DNA from: Kribbella voronezhensis | GTDB lineage: Bacteria > Actinomycetota > Actinomycetes > Propionibacteriales > Kribbellaceae | DNA: 64,000 nt | NCBI RefSeq assembly: GCF_004365175.1 | Contig: NZ_SOCE01000001.1 | Span: 3,107,403 to 3,171,402 of the forward strand | Direction: 5' to 3' | In this document: positions 8,949-16,470 of the stretch, piece after piece | How positions within the stretch are numbered: the stretch's first letter is position 1 | Layout: every line of letters starts with the position of its first letter | Program-made: the position numbers and the translations under genes | The notes under the pieces: model-generated | Databases searched by the model: none | What the model was told of the DNA's origin: nothing | What the model saw: only the letters and a program-made list of their open reading frames with translations

Positions 8949-9142
8949 GTCACTCTCCGACCGAACCGTAGATGAAGGCGGAAAAATAGTTACACGCCTG
9001 GGCTCCGAGCAGAAGAGGTTGCGGCCGGCGATTCGATCCGGTGATGGCCCGATGCGGTAGCTGTCTAGCGGGCGAATGGCTGGTCACGACCGCCAGCCAG
9101 TACCGTGGGGACCGGATCAACCAGGGATCGAGAGGGCGGAAA

Positions 9143-9664
9143 GTGCTGCGTACGGCCACCGACGGCGACGTCGACATCATCCGGGTCCTGCGCAACCAGG
9201 AGCCCAACCGCGAGGTCAGCGTCAACGCCCACGAGATCTCCGCCGGCGAGCACGCGGCCTGGTGGGCCAAGGCCAGCGTCGACCCGACCCGGCGGGTGCT
9301 GATCTACGAACGCGACGGGGTCACCGCCGGAGTGGTGAACTTCTTCGACCTGGAGCTCGACGCCGAGCCCAGGACCGGCGCCTGGGGCTTCTTCCTGGAC
9401 GCCGAGGGCCTGGCCGAGCGCGGCGAGACGCTGCCCGCGTGGATCGAGGTCATGAAGGATGCCACCAACTACGCGTTCGACGAGCTCGGCCTGGACGAGC
9501 TGCACGGCGAGGTGCTCGAGCACAACGCCGTGGTCCGGCAGATGAACCGGCGGTTCCGCTTCGTCGAAGGTGAACCGCAGACGCGGTACGCCGACGGCCG
9601 CGAGATCACCGTGTTCCCGATCAGCCTGCACAAAGACAACCGGCGCAAGCCGAAGGGAAACTGA
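9143..9664 (+). CDS. pseH: PseH-type GNAT N-acetyltransferase (pseudaminic acid pathway)
   Basis: 173 residues from GTG 9143 (VLRTATDGDVDIIRVLRNQ). This start aligns with the usual LR...D...I..WRN beginning of PseH and is preferred over longer frames. GNAT features are the VNFFDLELD strand, the acetyl-CoA region, and a C-terminal ELHGEVLEHNAVVRQMNRRFRF typical of PseH/RimJ-like members. PseH acetylates N-4 of UDP-4-amino-4,6-dideoxy-beta-L-AltNAc. It ends 5 nt before the pseI-type gene, which supports the substrate assignment. Confidence 0.85.
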   Translation: MLRTATDGDVDIIRVLRNQEPNREVSVNAHEISAGEHAAWWAKASVDPTRRVLIYERDGVTAGVVNFFDLELDAEPRTGAWGFFLDAEGLAERGETLPAWIEVMKDATNYAFDELGLDELHGEVLEHNAVVRQMNRRFRFVEGEPQTRYADGREITVFPISLHKDNRRKPKGN

Positions 9665-9669
9665 ACCTC

Positions 9670-10728
9670 ATGAGTGCCAGCAAGACCATCAACTTCGGCG
9701 ACGTCCCGGTCGGCCCGGACCACCAGCCGTTCATCATCGCGGAGATGTCCGGCAACCACAACGGCGACATCGAGCGGGCCAAGGACATCGTCCGCGCGAT
9801 GGCGGAGACCGGCGTCCAGGCGCTGAAGCTGCAGACCTACACCGCCGACACGATCACCCTCGACGTGGACCTGCCGGCCTTCCGGCTGCCGTCGGAGCAC
9901 GAGCTGTGGGGCGGCGCCCGGCTGTACGACCTGTACCAGGAGGCGCACACGCCGTGGGAGTGGCACGAACCGCTGTTCGAGCTGGCCAACTCGCTCGGCA
10001 TGCTGGCGTTCTCGTCGCCGTTCGACCCGACCGCGATCGACTTCCTGGAGAAGCTGAACGTGCCGGCGTACAAGGTCGCCTCCAACGAGATCGGCGACCT
10101 GCCGCTGGTGCGCGGGATGGCCGAGACCGGCAAGCCGATCATCATCTCGACCGGTTCGGCGACGCTGATGGACATCGACGCGGCGGTCCGGGCGGCCCGG
10201 TCCACCGGTAACGAGCAGATCATCGTGCTGTCCTGTACGGCGAGCTACCCGGCGCCGGCCGACCAGTCCAACCTGCGCTCGATCCCCGTCCTGCGGGACG
10301 CGCTCGGCGTCCAGATCGGTCTGTCCGACCACACGATGGGCATCGGCGCCTCGATCGCGGCCGTGGCGCTCGGCGCGACGGTGATCGAGAAGCACGTCAC
10401 CCTGTCCCGCGCCGACGGCGGCGTCGACTCGGCGTTCTCGCTGGAGCCGGCCGAGGTCAAGCTGCTGGTCGAGGGCACCAAGGTCGCCCAGCAGGCCCTC
10501 GGCGAGCCGATCGTCGGCCCCAAGCAGGCCGAGCAGAACGTGCTCCGCTTCCGCCGCTCGCTCTACATCACCCGCGACGTCAAGGCCGGCGAAAAGGTGG
10601 CCCCCGACAACGTCCGCTCCGTCCGCCCGGCCGGCGGCCTGGCCCCCGACGCCTTCACCTCGGTCGAAGGCCGCGAATTCCGCGTCGACGCGGTAGCCGG
10701 CACCCCGCTCACCTGGGACGTCCTCTGA
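9670..10728 (+). CDS. pseI: Pseudaminic acid synthase
   Basis: 352 residues. The NeuB-type barrel begins FIIAEMSGNHNGDIERA and has KLQTYTADTITLD, AYKVASNEIGDLPL, STGSATLMD and GLSDHTMG. Metal-binding and PEP-contact His residues lie in GLSDHT and VIEKHVT. The C-terminal SAF/antifreeze-like domain includes RRSLYITRDVKAGE. SGNHNG and the TYTADT motif favour PseI over NeuB or LegI. It condenses 6-deoxy-AltdiNAc with phosphoenolpyruvate to give pseudaminic acid. AAGGGAAA precedes the ATG. A strong hairpin follows the gene. Confidence 0.94.
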   Translation: MSASKTINFGDVPVGPDHQPFIIAEMSGNHNGDIERAKDIVRAMAETGVQALKLQTYTADTITLDVDLPAFRLPSEHELWGGARLYDLYQEAHTPWEWHEPLFELANSLGMLAFSSPFDPTAIDFLEKLNVPAYKVASNEIGDLPLVRGMAETGKPIIISTGSATLMDIDAAVRAARSTGNEQIIVLSCTASYPAPADQSNLRSIPVLRDALGVQIGLSDHTMGIGASIAAVALGATVIEKHVTLSRADGGVDSAFSLEPAEVKLLVEGTKVAQQALGEPIVGPKQAEQNVLRFRRSLYITRDVKAGEKVAPDNVRSVRPAGGLAPDAFTSVEGREFRVDAVAGTPLTWDVL

Positions 10729-10738
10729 GCTAGCACCA

Positions 10739-10777
10739 CGAGAACGGGCCCCGGGATCACCCGGGGCCCGTTTCTCG
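10739..10777. terminator. Intrinsic terminator after pseI, probably bidirectional
   Basis: CGGGCCCCGGG at 10745-10755 pairs perfectly with CCCGGGGCCCG at 10760-10770 around an ATCA loop. Flanking AA/TT and CGAG/CTCG extend the stem. It lies between the converging pseI and GtrA-type genes. Confidence 0.85.
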
Positions 10778-10816
10778 TTCTGCCGCTGACAACCAAGTGC
10801 CCGGCCGGGGCATCTA

Positions 10817-11263
10817 TCAGTTGTGGGATTTGTCGCGGAAGGTCCAGAAGTGGTGCAGGAGGTAGGAAACCACCGGGACGGCGCCGATGACCAGGGCCTG
10901 GGCGACGAGGACCGGGACGCCGAGGACCTCGATCAGCAGCGGCATGCCGAGCAGGGAGCAGCCCAGGCCGAACAGGTAGACCGTGTAGAACTTGGCAAAA
11001 CCGCGGATCCAGCCGGCCGAGGTGGAGCCGAAGACGAAGTCGCGGTACAGCGGGTAGACGATCAGGGCGGTGGTGAAGTTCGCCGCCGCGGTGACCGCCA
11101 GGTACGGGATCGAGTGCTGGAGGAAGTGCCAGCCGAGCCAGAACAGGCCGAAGTACAAGGCATTCGTGCCGACGCCGACGATCAGGTAGCGGACCCGGTG
11201 ATCCGCGGCGACCTTGGCGACCCTGCTCGCGGCGGGCTTGGGGCCGAGTTGAGCGACAGAAAT
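10817..11263 (-). CDS. GtrA-family membrane protein (non-canonical start)
   Basis: The sequence encodes four hydrophobic helices, with RYLIVGVGTNALYF at the start of the first, then PYLAVTAAANF, YRDFVF and a C-terminal HHFWTFRDKS. This is the GtrA family, which is thought to help flip polyprenyl-phosphate sugars. TTG at 11158 would delete half of helix 1. The in-frame coding sequence continues to 11263 with no ATG, GTG or TTG. An ATT codon with AGAGG about 7 nt upstream is the best start and gives 148 residues. It is divergent from a GT2 synthase, the usual GtrA partner. Confidence 0.78.
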   Translation of the reverse strand: MSVAQLGPKPAASRVAKVAADHRVRYLIVGVGTNALYFGLFWLGWHFLQHSIPYLAVTAAANFTTALIVYPLYRDFVFGSTSAGWIRGFAKFYTVYLFGLGCSLLGMPLLIEVLGVPVLVAQALVIGAVPVVSYLLHHFWTFRDKSHN

Positions 11264-11383
11264 GGCAGGACCTCTTCAAGTCGGTGGAAGAATCACGGTA
11301 GTTCGAATGCATGGAAGAATCGCAGCGGCGGAACCGCCGTGACCGCCTCCCCCGCGCCTGTGTCACCAGCAGAAGGGCCAGCA

Positions 11384-12337
11384 GTGTTCGTCTCCGTCGT
11401 CGTGCCATGTTACCGGTCGGCAGCCACCCTGCCGCGCCTCGTCGAGAATCTGACCCAGGTCTTACCCGACGTGACATCCGGCTACGAGATCATCCTGGTC
11501 GTCGACGGCAGCCCCGACGACACCTGGCAGGTCGCCAGCGAACTGTCGAACAAGTACCCCAAGACCCGGGCGATGCGGCTGGCCCGCAACTACGGCCAGC
11601 ACAACGCTTTGATCGCCGGTGTGCGCAACGCGCGGTACGAGGTGGTCATCACGATGGATGACGACCTGCAGCACCCCGCCGACCAGATCCCGGTCCTGCT
11701 CAGGGCGCTCACCGACGACGTCGACCTGGTCTACGGCGTGCCGGTCGAGGAGGAACACGGCGTACTGCGCAGCTTCGCCTCCCGGCTGGTCAAGGGGGCG
11801 ATGTCGGCCACGCTGTCGGTGAAGGACGCCAGGTCCATCAGCGCCTTCCGGGCCTTCCGGACCTTCCTGCGGGACGGGTTCGACGGGCTGGACGGGCCGC
11901 ACGCGTCGGTCGACGTGGCGCTGTCGTGGTCGACCACCCGGATCGCGCAGACCACGGTGCGGATGGAGGATCGCGCCGAGGGCAAGTCGAACTACACCAC
12001 CTGGATGCTGGTCAAGCACGCGCTCACCCTGATCACCGGCTACTCCACCGAGCCGCTGCGGCTGGTCGGCTACCTCGGCTTCATCTGCGCGGTGTTCGGG
12101 GTCGGTCTCTTCGGCGTGATCATCTACAAGTACATCGCGGGCGCGACGACCGTGGCCGGTTTCACCACGATCGCCTCGATGGTCGCCCTGTTCTCCGGTG
12201 CCCAGATGCTCGCGCTCGGCGTCCTCGGCGAGTACGTCGGGCGCCTGCACTCCGGCTCGATGGGCCGCCCGACCTACGTGATCCGCGAACGCACCGACGT
12301 CGACGCGCACCCGGACATCACGAGCGAGAGCGACTGA
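11384..12337 (+). CDS. GT2 polyprenyl-phosphate sugar synthase (GtrB/DPM1-like)
   Basis: 317 residues from GTG 11384, with AAGGG upstream; GTG codons at 11339 and 11360 are possible alternatives. The GT-A domain (about 1-225) has VSVVVPCYRS, VDGSPDDTW, RNYGQHNALIAG and the metal-binding MDDDLQHP. Two C-terminal TM helices (about 240-300) end in LGEYVGRLH, as in bactoprenol glucosyltransferases. It would move a sugar from a nucleotide donor to polyprenyl phosphate at the inner membrane face. It is divergent from a GtrA gene and followed immediately by the 12338 gene. Confidence 0.9.
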   Translation: MFVSVVVPCYRSAATLPRLVENLTQVLPDVTSGYEIILVVDGSPDDTWQVASELSNKYPKTRAMRLARNYGQHNALIAGVRNARYEVVITMDDDLQHPADQIPVLLRALTDDVDLVYGVPVEEEHGVLRSFASRLVKGAMSATLSVKDARSISAFRAFRTFLRDGFDGLDGPHASVDVALSWSTTRIAQTTVRMEDRAEGKSNYTTWMLVKHALTLITGYSTEPLRLVGYLGFICAVFGVGLFGVIIYKYIAGATTVAGFTTIASMVALFSGAQMLALGVLGEYVGRLHSGSMGRPTYVIRERTDVDAHPDITSESD

Positions 12338-13819
12338 ATGTACCTGCTCTTTCCCGGCCGGCATCACGTACTGACCCGGTTCCAAGCCGCGTTCCTCAAA
12401 GGACAAGATCGCACTGTCGTCTGGGCCGTGACGTCGGCGAATCACCACACCACCAAGCGAAATCCGGTTCCGTACCACCGGCGCGAGGCGGCGATCGAAC
12501 GCTTCAGCCTCCAGACCGGCCTTCGGTCGCTGGTGATCGGCGTGACCGACACCCCGCCGACCGACGACTTCGCCGACGTCACGATCAAGGCGATCGAGGC
12601 CGGCACCGACGACCAGGTCCAGCTCGACCCCGCCAACACCGTGGTCGCGTGTTCGACCCCCGAGGTCGCCAAACTGTACGAACAACTCGGCTACCAGGTG
12701 ATCGACGTCGAGCCGCCCGGCGAGTCGCGGCCGTGGGACGTCCTGCTCATGATTGCTGAGGGAAACGATGAGTGGCGGGAGCTCGCACACCCAAGCACCG
12801 TTGACGTCTTCGACCGGTACGCGCTGGACGCACACATCCGCCGCTGCGTGAACGACCCGGTCGTCGGCGACGACGGCGGGCTCACCACCACCCGCGACTA
12901 CAAGACCTACGCGGACGCCTTCGAGACCGCGGCCGACCGGAAATGGCTGCAGATCAAGGACTTCGTCCGCCCCGGCCGGATCCTCGACATCGGCTGCGCG
13001 ACCGGCGCCACCCTCCAGCTCGTCGACGCGGACCCGCGCTTCCACGAGTCCGACCTGATCGGCGTCGAGGTCGCCCGTCATCTGTACGCCGAATGCGTGC
13101 ACAAGAAGGAACAAGGGCTCTTCCACAACCCGAACGTGTACTTCTACCAGCGCAACATGCTCGGTTCGGCCGTCTTCCCACCGAGGTCGATCGACACCAC
13201 GCTGACGCTGGCGCTGACCCACGAGATCTGGTCGTACGCCGACGGCTCGCGGGCCGCCACGGTCCAGCGCTTCGCCGACGCCCTCTACGCGCACACGGCT
13301 CCCGGTGGCGTCTGGGTGAACTCGGATGTCTGCGGACCGGCCGAGCCCGAGCGCCCCGTGGTACTGACTCTCGACGACAGCGACGGGGCCAACCCGGACG
13401 TCGTCACCGAGTTGGAAGCGCTGCAGGATCCGGCCGCGTACGTCGCCGGATTGTCAACCAGGGCACGGTTCTTCCAGTTCGCGCACGACTTCCGGCGGAA
13501 CGCGAGGGTGCCGTTCGCGTACGCCGAACGCGACGGCAAGCTGGTCCTGCGGCTGGCCGACGCGATGGACTTCCTGACCCGCAAGGACTACGTCGACAAC
13601 TGGCTCAGCGAGACCCACGAGCAGTTCTGCGGACTGAATTTCGACGGCTGGTCCGCGGTCGCCAAGCAGGCCGGTTTCACCATCGACCCGGCGTCGAAGC
13701 CGTGGCGCAACGACTGGGTGATCATCCACCGGATCGCGCCGGTCGCCGCCATCGCCACCGCCACCGGCGACCCGATCGACTGGCCCGACACCCATCAGCT
13801 GCTGATCGCCCGCCGCTGA
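12338..13819 (+). CDS. Nucleotidyltransferase-like domain fused to SAM methyltransferase
   Basis: 493 residues; the ATG abuts the preceding TGA. The N-terminal part (about 1-130) looks like the NadM/cytidylyltransferase fold: LLFPGRHHVLTRFQ, then TSANHHTTKRNPVPYHRRE, which parallels the S-T-NP...ER motif of NadM. The C-terminal part (about 200-420) is a class I methyltransferase with RILDIGCATGATL and a VWVNSDVCGP strand. The HxGH of canonical nucleotidyltransferases appears altered (GRHH), so catalysis is uncertain. Presumably it modifies a nucleotide sugar or glycan of this locus. The fusion partners are judged from motifs only. Confidence 0.68.
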   Translation: MYLLFPGRHHVLTRFQAAFLKGQDRTVVWAVTSANHHTTKRNPVPYHRREAAIERFSLQTGLRSLVIGVTDTPPTDDFADVTIKAIEAGTDDQVQLDPANTVVACSTPEVAKLYEQLGYQVIDVEPPGESRPWDVLLMIAEGNDEWRELAHPSTVDVFDRYALDAHIRRCVNDPVVGDDGGLTTTRDYKTYADAFETAADRKWLQIKDFVRPGRILDIGCATGATLQLVDADPRFHESDLIGVEVARHLYAECVHKKEQGLFHNPNVYFYQRNMLGSAVFPPRSIDTTLTLALTHEIWSYADGSRAATVQRFADALYAHTAPGGVWVNSDVCGPAEPERPVVLTLDDSDGANPDVVTELEALQDPAAYVAGLSTRARFFQFAHDFRRNARVPFAYAERDGKLVLRLADAMDFLTRKDYVDNWLSETHEQFCGLNFDGWSAVAKQAGFTIDPASKPWRNDWVIIHRIAPVAAIATATGDPIDWPDTHQLLIARR

Positions 13820-13826
13820 AACGGCA

Positions 13827-13858
13827 ACGCCCGAAGAGCCGATCGGCTCTTCGGGCGT
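13827..13858. terminator. Bidirectional intrinsic terminator
   Basis: Perfect 14-bp stem ACGCCCGAAGAGCC / GGCTCTTCGGGCGT around GATC, between two converging genes. A close copy stands at 50605-50639. Confidence 0.88.
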
Positions 13859-13874
13859 CAGTGGCTGAGAAGGA

Positions 13875-15647
13875 TCAGCCGAGTTTGTTGCGGAGCTGGC
13901 GGTTCACCTTGCGCTTGACCTTGCCGGCGAACTTGCGCGGGTTGCGGATCATCGCGGCCTTACGGATCAGCTTGACCGCGGTATAGGCCTTGGAGTTGCG
14001 CAGCCGGGTGCGCTCCGCGTTGGCCTTCTGCACCTGGGTGCGCATCTCGCGGATCCGGGTCTCCCGCGTCTTCAGCGCCTTGTCGCGGAAGCCGAGGGTC
14101 CGCTCCAGGCCGAAGATCTGCCCGGCCAGTTCGAACGACTCCTGCTTCGCCCGCTCGGCCTCCACCAGCGCCGTCCGGACGTCCGGGGTCTGCGAGGCAT
14201 CCGCCGGAATACCCAGGACGCCGGCCAGCGCCGCGGCCAGCTCCTTGCCACGGGCAACGTGTGCGACCGAGGCGGACGGAGTGTCCGCGGCGGTGGCCGG
14301 GACGGGCTTCGGTGCCTCGATACCGGACATCGCGACCCAGGCCGAGACGAGGTCGTCGCCGACCATCCACGGCGGCCACGGGTGCCGGCGGTGGCCGCCG
14401 ATCAGCCGGTCGTGGAACCGCGCCCAGGCCGCTGCCAGCAGATCCTTGTCGCTCTCTTCGGCCACGGTCTGCCAGGGCGAGACGCCGAACGCGAAGCTGT
14501 CGCCGTCGACGACCACGTCGTCCCAGCGCAGCAGCGTCCGCGAACCGGTCTGCGAGCGGGCCCAGTCCCCCAACCGCGCCGCGAGGTCGCGGAAGCCGGG
14601 CACGTCCTCGGCCGCGGCAAGACGGAACAGCAGGGTCTCGGCAGTGACGCCACCCGGCACCGAAGCAGGCACAGCCGCCGCGTCGAACTGCAGCAACCCT
14701 TCAGCCTCAGCAGGTGCAGCATCCACCGCAACAGCCCAGCCGGCCTCGACAGCGTCCGCAGTCAGTACTGCGGTGTGCCCGGGCGTCTTCGCGTAGACAC
14801 TGTGGCCGTCAGCGCCTCCGGTGACCGCGATCCAGCCGCTGGGCGTAGCTCCGAGGAGCCCAGCGCGAGCAGCAGACTCCGCACCCTCAGCAATCGGAGC
14901 CAGCAGCGGTACTACGGCGGCCGACGCCTCCAGGGCCTCCACGGCGAGCCGCGCGGGCAGCTGCCCCGGGCGAGCAGCGGCAGCGACCTCCGCACCCACC
15001 AGCGCGAATGGCGTCTCTTCGACCGAGAAAGCGGCGTACGAGACCGCGATGCCGAGGCCGACCCGCGACAGCTCAGCAGCGAGCTGGTCGGTGGAGACCG
15101 GGCGCGTCGGGTCGTCGTGCAGCGGGCGCCACTCGTCGTCGCCGTGCCGCTCGTCCGCGGGCCGCCGGTCCAGCAGGTTGGTCAGGGAGAACTCGTTCTC
15201 CAGCCCGAGCACCACCACGGCGCCGGGAGCGGCCACTGCGGCCAGTGCGTCCAGCCGCTGCGTCCAGCTCAGGTCGTCGCTGTCGTACCCGAGGACGCGG
15301 TCCAGTCCGTCAGCGGCAACCACTACGTCGAAGGGCGCCCGGTCGTCGCCGACCAGCCCGTCCAGGGCGCCGGCGATCACCTGCACCTGACCGAACTGCT
15401 CAGTGAGCTCAGTGGCGTCGGAGACGGACCGGACCAGCACAGTCGTCTCGGCAGCCTTGGCGACCACCGCCTCGACCAGGTCGGCGGCGTGCGGACCGAG
15501 GATCAGCGTGCGTCCCCCGTCGGGCAGTACGTCGGACAGGAGCGCGCGCAGTACCGGTCCCTGGACGGCCCCCCGCTTGCCGCTGTAGTCGCTCCACGGC
15601 TGCATCTCGCCGCGGACCACATCGACGGCCAGCTGGTTGTCAGACAC
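13875..15647 (-). CDS. Degenerate methyltransferase-like protein with coiled-coil tail (cassette copy A)
   Basis: 590 residues from GTG 15647. The N-terminal third looks like a Rossmann methyltransferase: a RTLILGPHAADLVEAV strand-loop, an acidic strand and FDVVVAADGLDRV. The glycine motif of SAM-binding loop I is missing. The C-terminal 120 residues form a heptad-rich coiled coil (ERTLGFRDKALKTRE...), followed by a very basic tail ending VNRQLRNKLG. It is paralogous to the 44639 protein, collinear through the N-terminal domain and basic tail but longer. Its start overlaps the MHH-protein stop by 8 nt. I do not know the function. A scaffold or regulator for its partner is possible. Confidence 0.7.
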   Translation of the reverse strand: MSDNQLAVDVVRGEMQPWSDYSGKRGAVQGPVLRALLSDVLPDGGRTLILGPHAADLVEAVVAKAAETTVLVRSVSDATELTEQFGQVQVIAGALDGLVGDDRAPFDVVVAADGLDRVLGYDSDDLSWTQRLDALAAVAAPGAVVVLGLENEFSLTNLLDRRPADERHGDDEWRPLHDDPTRPVSTDQLAAELSRVGLGIAVSYAAFSVEETPFALVGAEVAAAARPGQLPARLAVEALEASAAVVPLLAPIAEGAESAARAGLLGATPSGWIAVTGGADGHSVYAKTPGHTAVLTADAVEAGWAVAVDAAPAEAEGLLQFDAAAVPASVPGGVTAETLLFRLAAAEDVPGFRDLAARLGDWARSQTGSRTLLRWDDVVVDGDSFAFGVSPWQTVAEESDKDLLAAAWARFHDRLIGGHRRHPWPPWMVGDDLVSAWVAMSGIEAPKPVPATAADTPSASVAHVARGKELAAALAGVLGIPADASQTPDVRTALVEAERAKQESFELAGQIFGLERTLGFRDKALKTRETRIREMRTQVQKANAERTRLRNSKAYTAVKLIRKAAMIRNPRKFAGKVKRKVNRQLRNKLG

Positions 15648-16470
15648 GCTCTCTCCAATCGAACAACATGCGCAGTTCCTCGGCCGGCATCATCCATGGG
15701 ACGCCGAGCTCGAGGTCGGTGGTCGCGCGGGCGGCGGCCAGGTCGATCTCCTTGCCGAGCATCTCAGGCCACAGCCTGGCGATCCGGCTCTGCCCGCCGA
15801 ACAGCGGGTTCTCGCCCTCCATCTCCATCGGGTCGCCGTACACGGCCGGCTCGCAGCCGGCGGCGATGCCGTAGAAGATGGCGGTGGACAGCCGGTTCGC
15901 GGCCACCCGCTTGTGCTTGCGCAGCTCGGCCAGCTGCTTGTACAGGAAGCGCGGATCCGTGCCCTCGTAGGAGAACCCGCGACGGCCGAACGAGACCACC
16001 CGGAAGCCCGCGTCCTCGTAGGACTTGCGCACCTCGGGCCGGTCGTACTCGGTGTAGTACAGGCTGAACGTGACCGGGCCGGGCTCGGTCTCGCGGATCT
16101 CGTCGATCAGGCGCTTGTGGTCGCCCTGGATCTTGCCGCCCTCCCAGCCGTGGAAGAGGAACCAGAGCGTTCCTTCCCGCTCCTCCTCCGGCACCACGCC
16201 GAGGTCGGGCTCCAGCTCCTGCAGGTACAGGAAGGGGGCGCCGATGCTGTGGTAGTTCCGCCGGCCGAGGGCGTGGCCACGACGGCGCGGGGCGTCGCTC
16301 CAGGTGAACCGCCAGGCGCCGTCGTAGAACTCGTGCACCGGGTTCCAGCCGTCGGCGATGTTCCAGCCGTGCTGCAGGTAGCCGCGCAGACGGGGCGGGT
16401 ACTCGTCGTCCAGACCGGCGTACCTGGCGAGGATGTGCGCCTGGCCGTAGTAGTGGTTGTGGTGATGCAT
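15640..16470 (-). CDS. MHH-protein, putative glycosyltransferase-like (cassette copy A)
   Basis: 276 residues from ATG 16470, opening with MHHHNHYYGQAHILARYAGL. Other conserved stretches are GYLQHGWN, FHGWEGG, SYEDAGFRV and NRLSTAIFYGIAAG followed by AVYGDPM. All recur in the 46111 protein. It has no signal peptide or TM helix. The late NRLS-A-YG-G-P-VYGDPM block resembles the donor-site half of GT-B enzymes, including the SS motif of CMP-sialic/Kdo-using capsule transferases, so a sugar-transfer role is a guess. It overlaps the 775-residue GT2 stop by 1 nt and its cassette partner by 8 nt. Confidence 0.68.
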   Translation of the reverse strand: MHHHNHYYGQAHILARYAGLDDEYPPRLRGYLQHGWNIADGWNPVHEFYDGAWRFTWSDAPRRRGHALGRRNYHSIGAPFLYLQELEPDLGVVPEEEREGTLWFLFHGWEGGKIQGDHKRLIDEIRETEPGPVTFSLYYTEYDRPEVRKSYEDAGFRVVSFGRRGFSYEGTDPRFLYKQLAELRKHKRVAANRLSTAIFYGIAAGCEPAVYGDPMEMEGENPLFGGQSRIARLWPEMLGKEIDLAAARATTDLELGVPWMMPAEELRMLFDWRERV

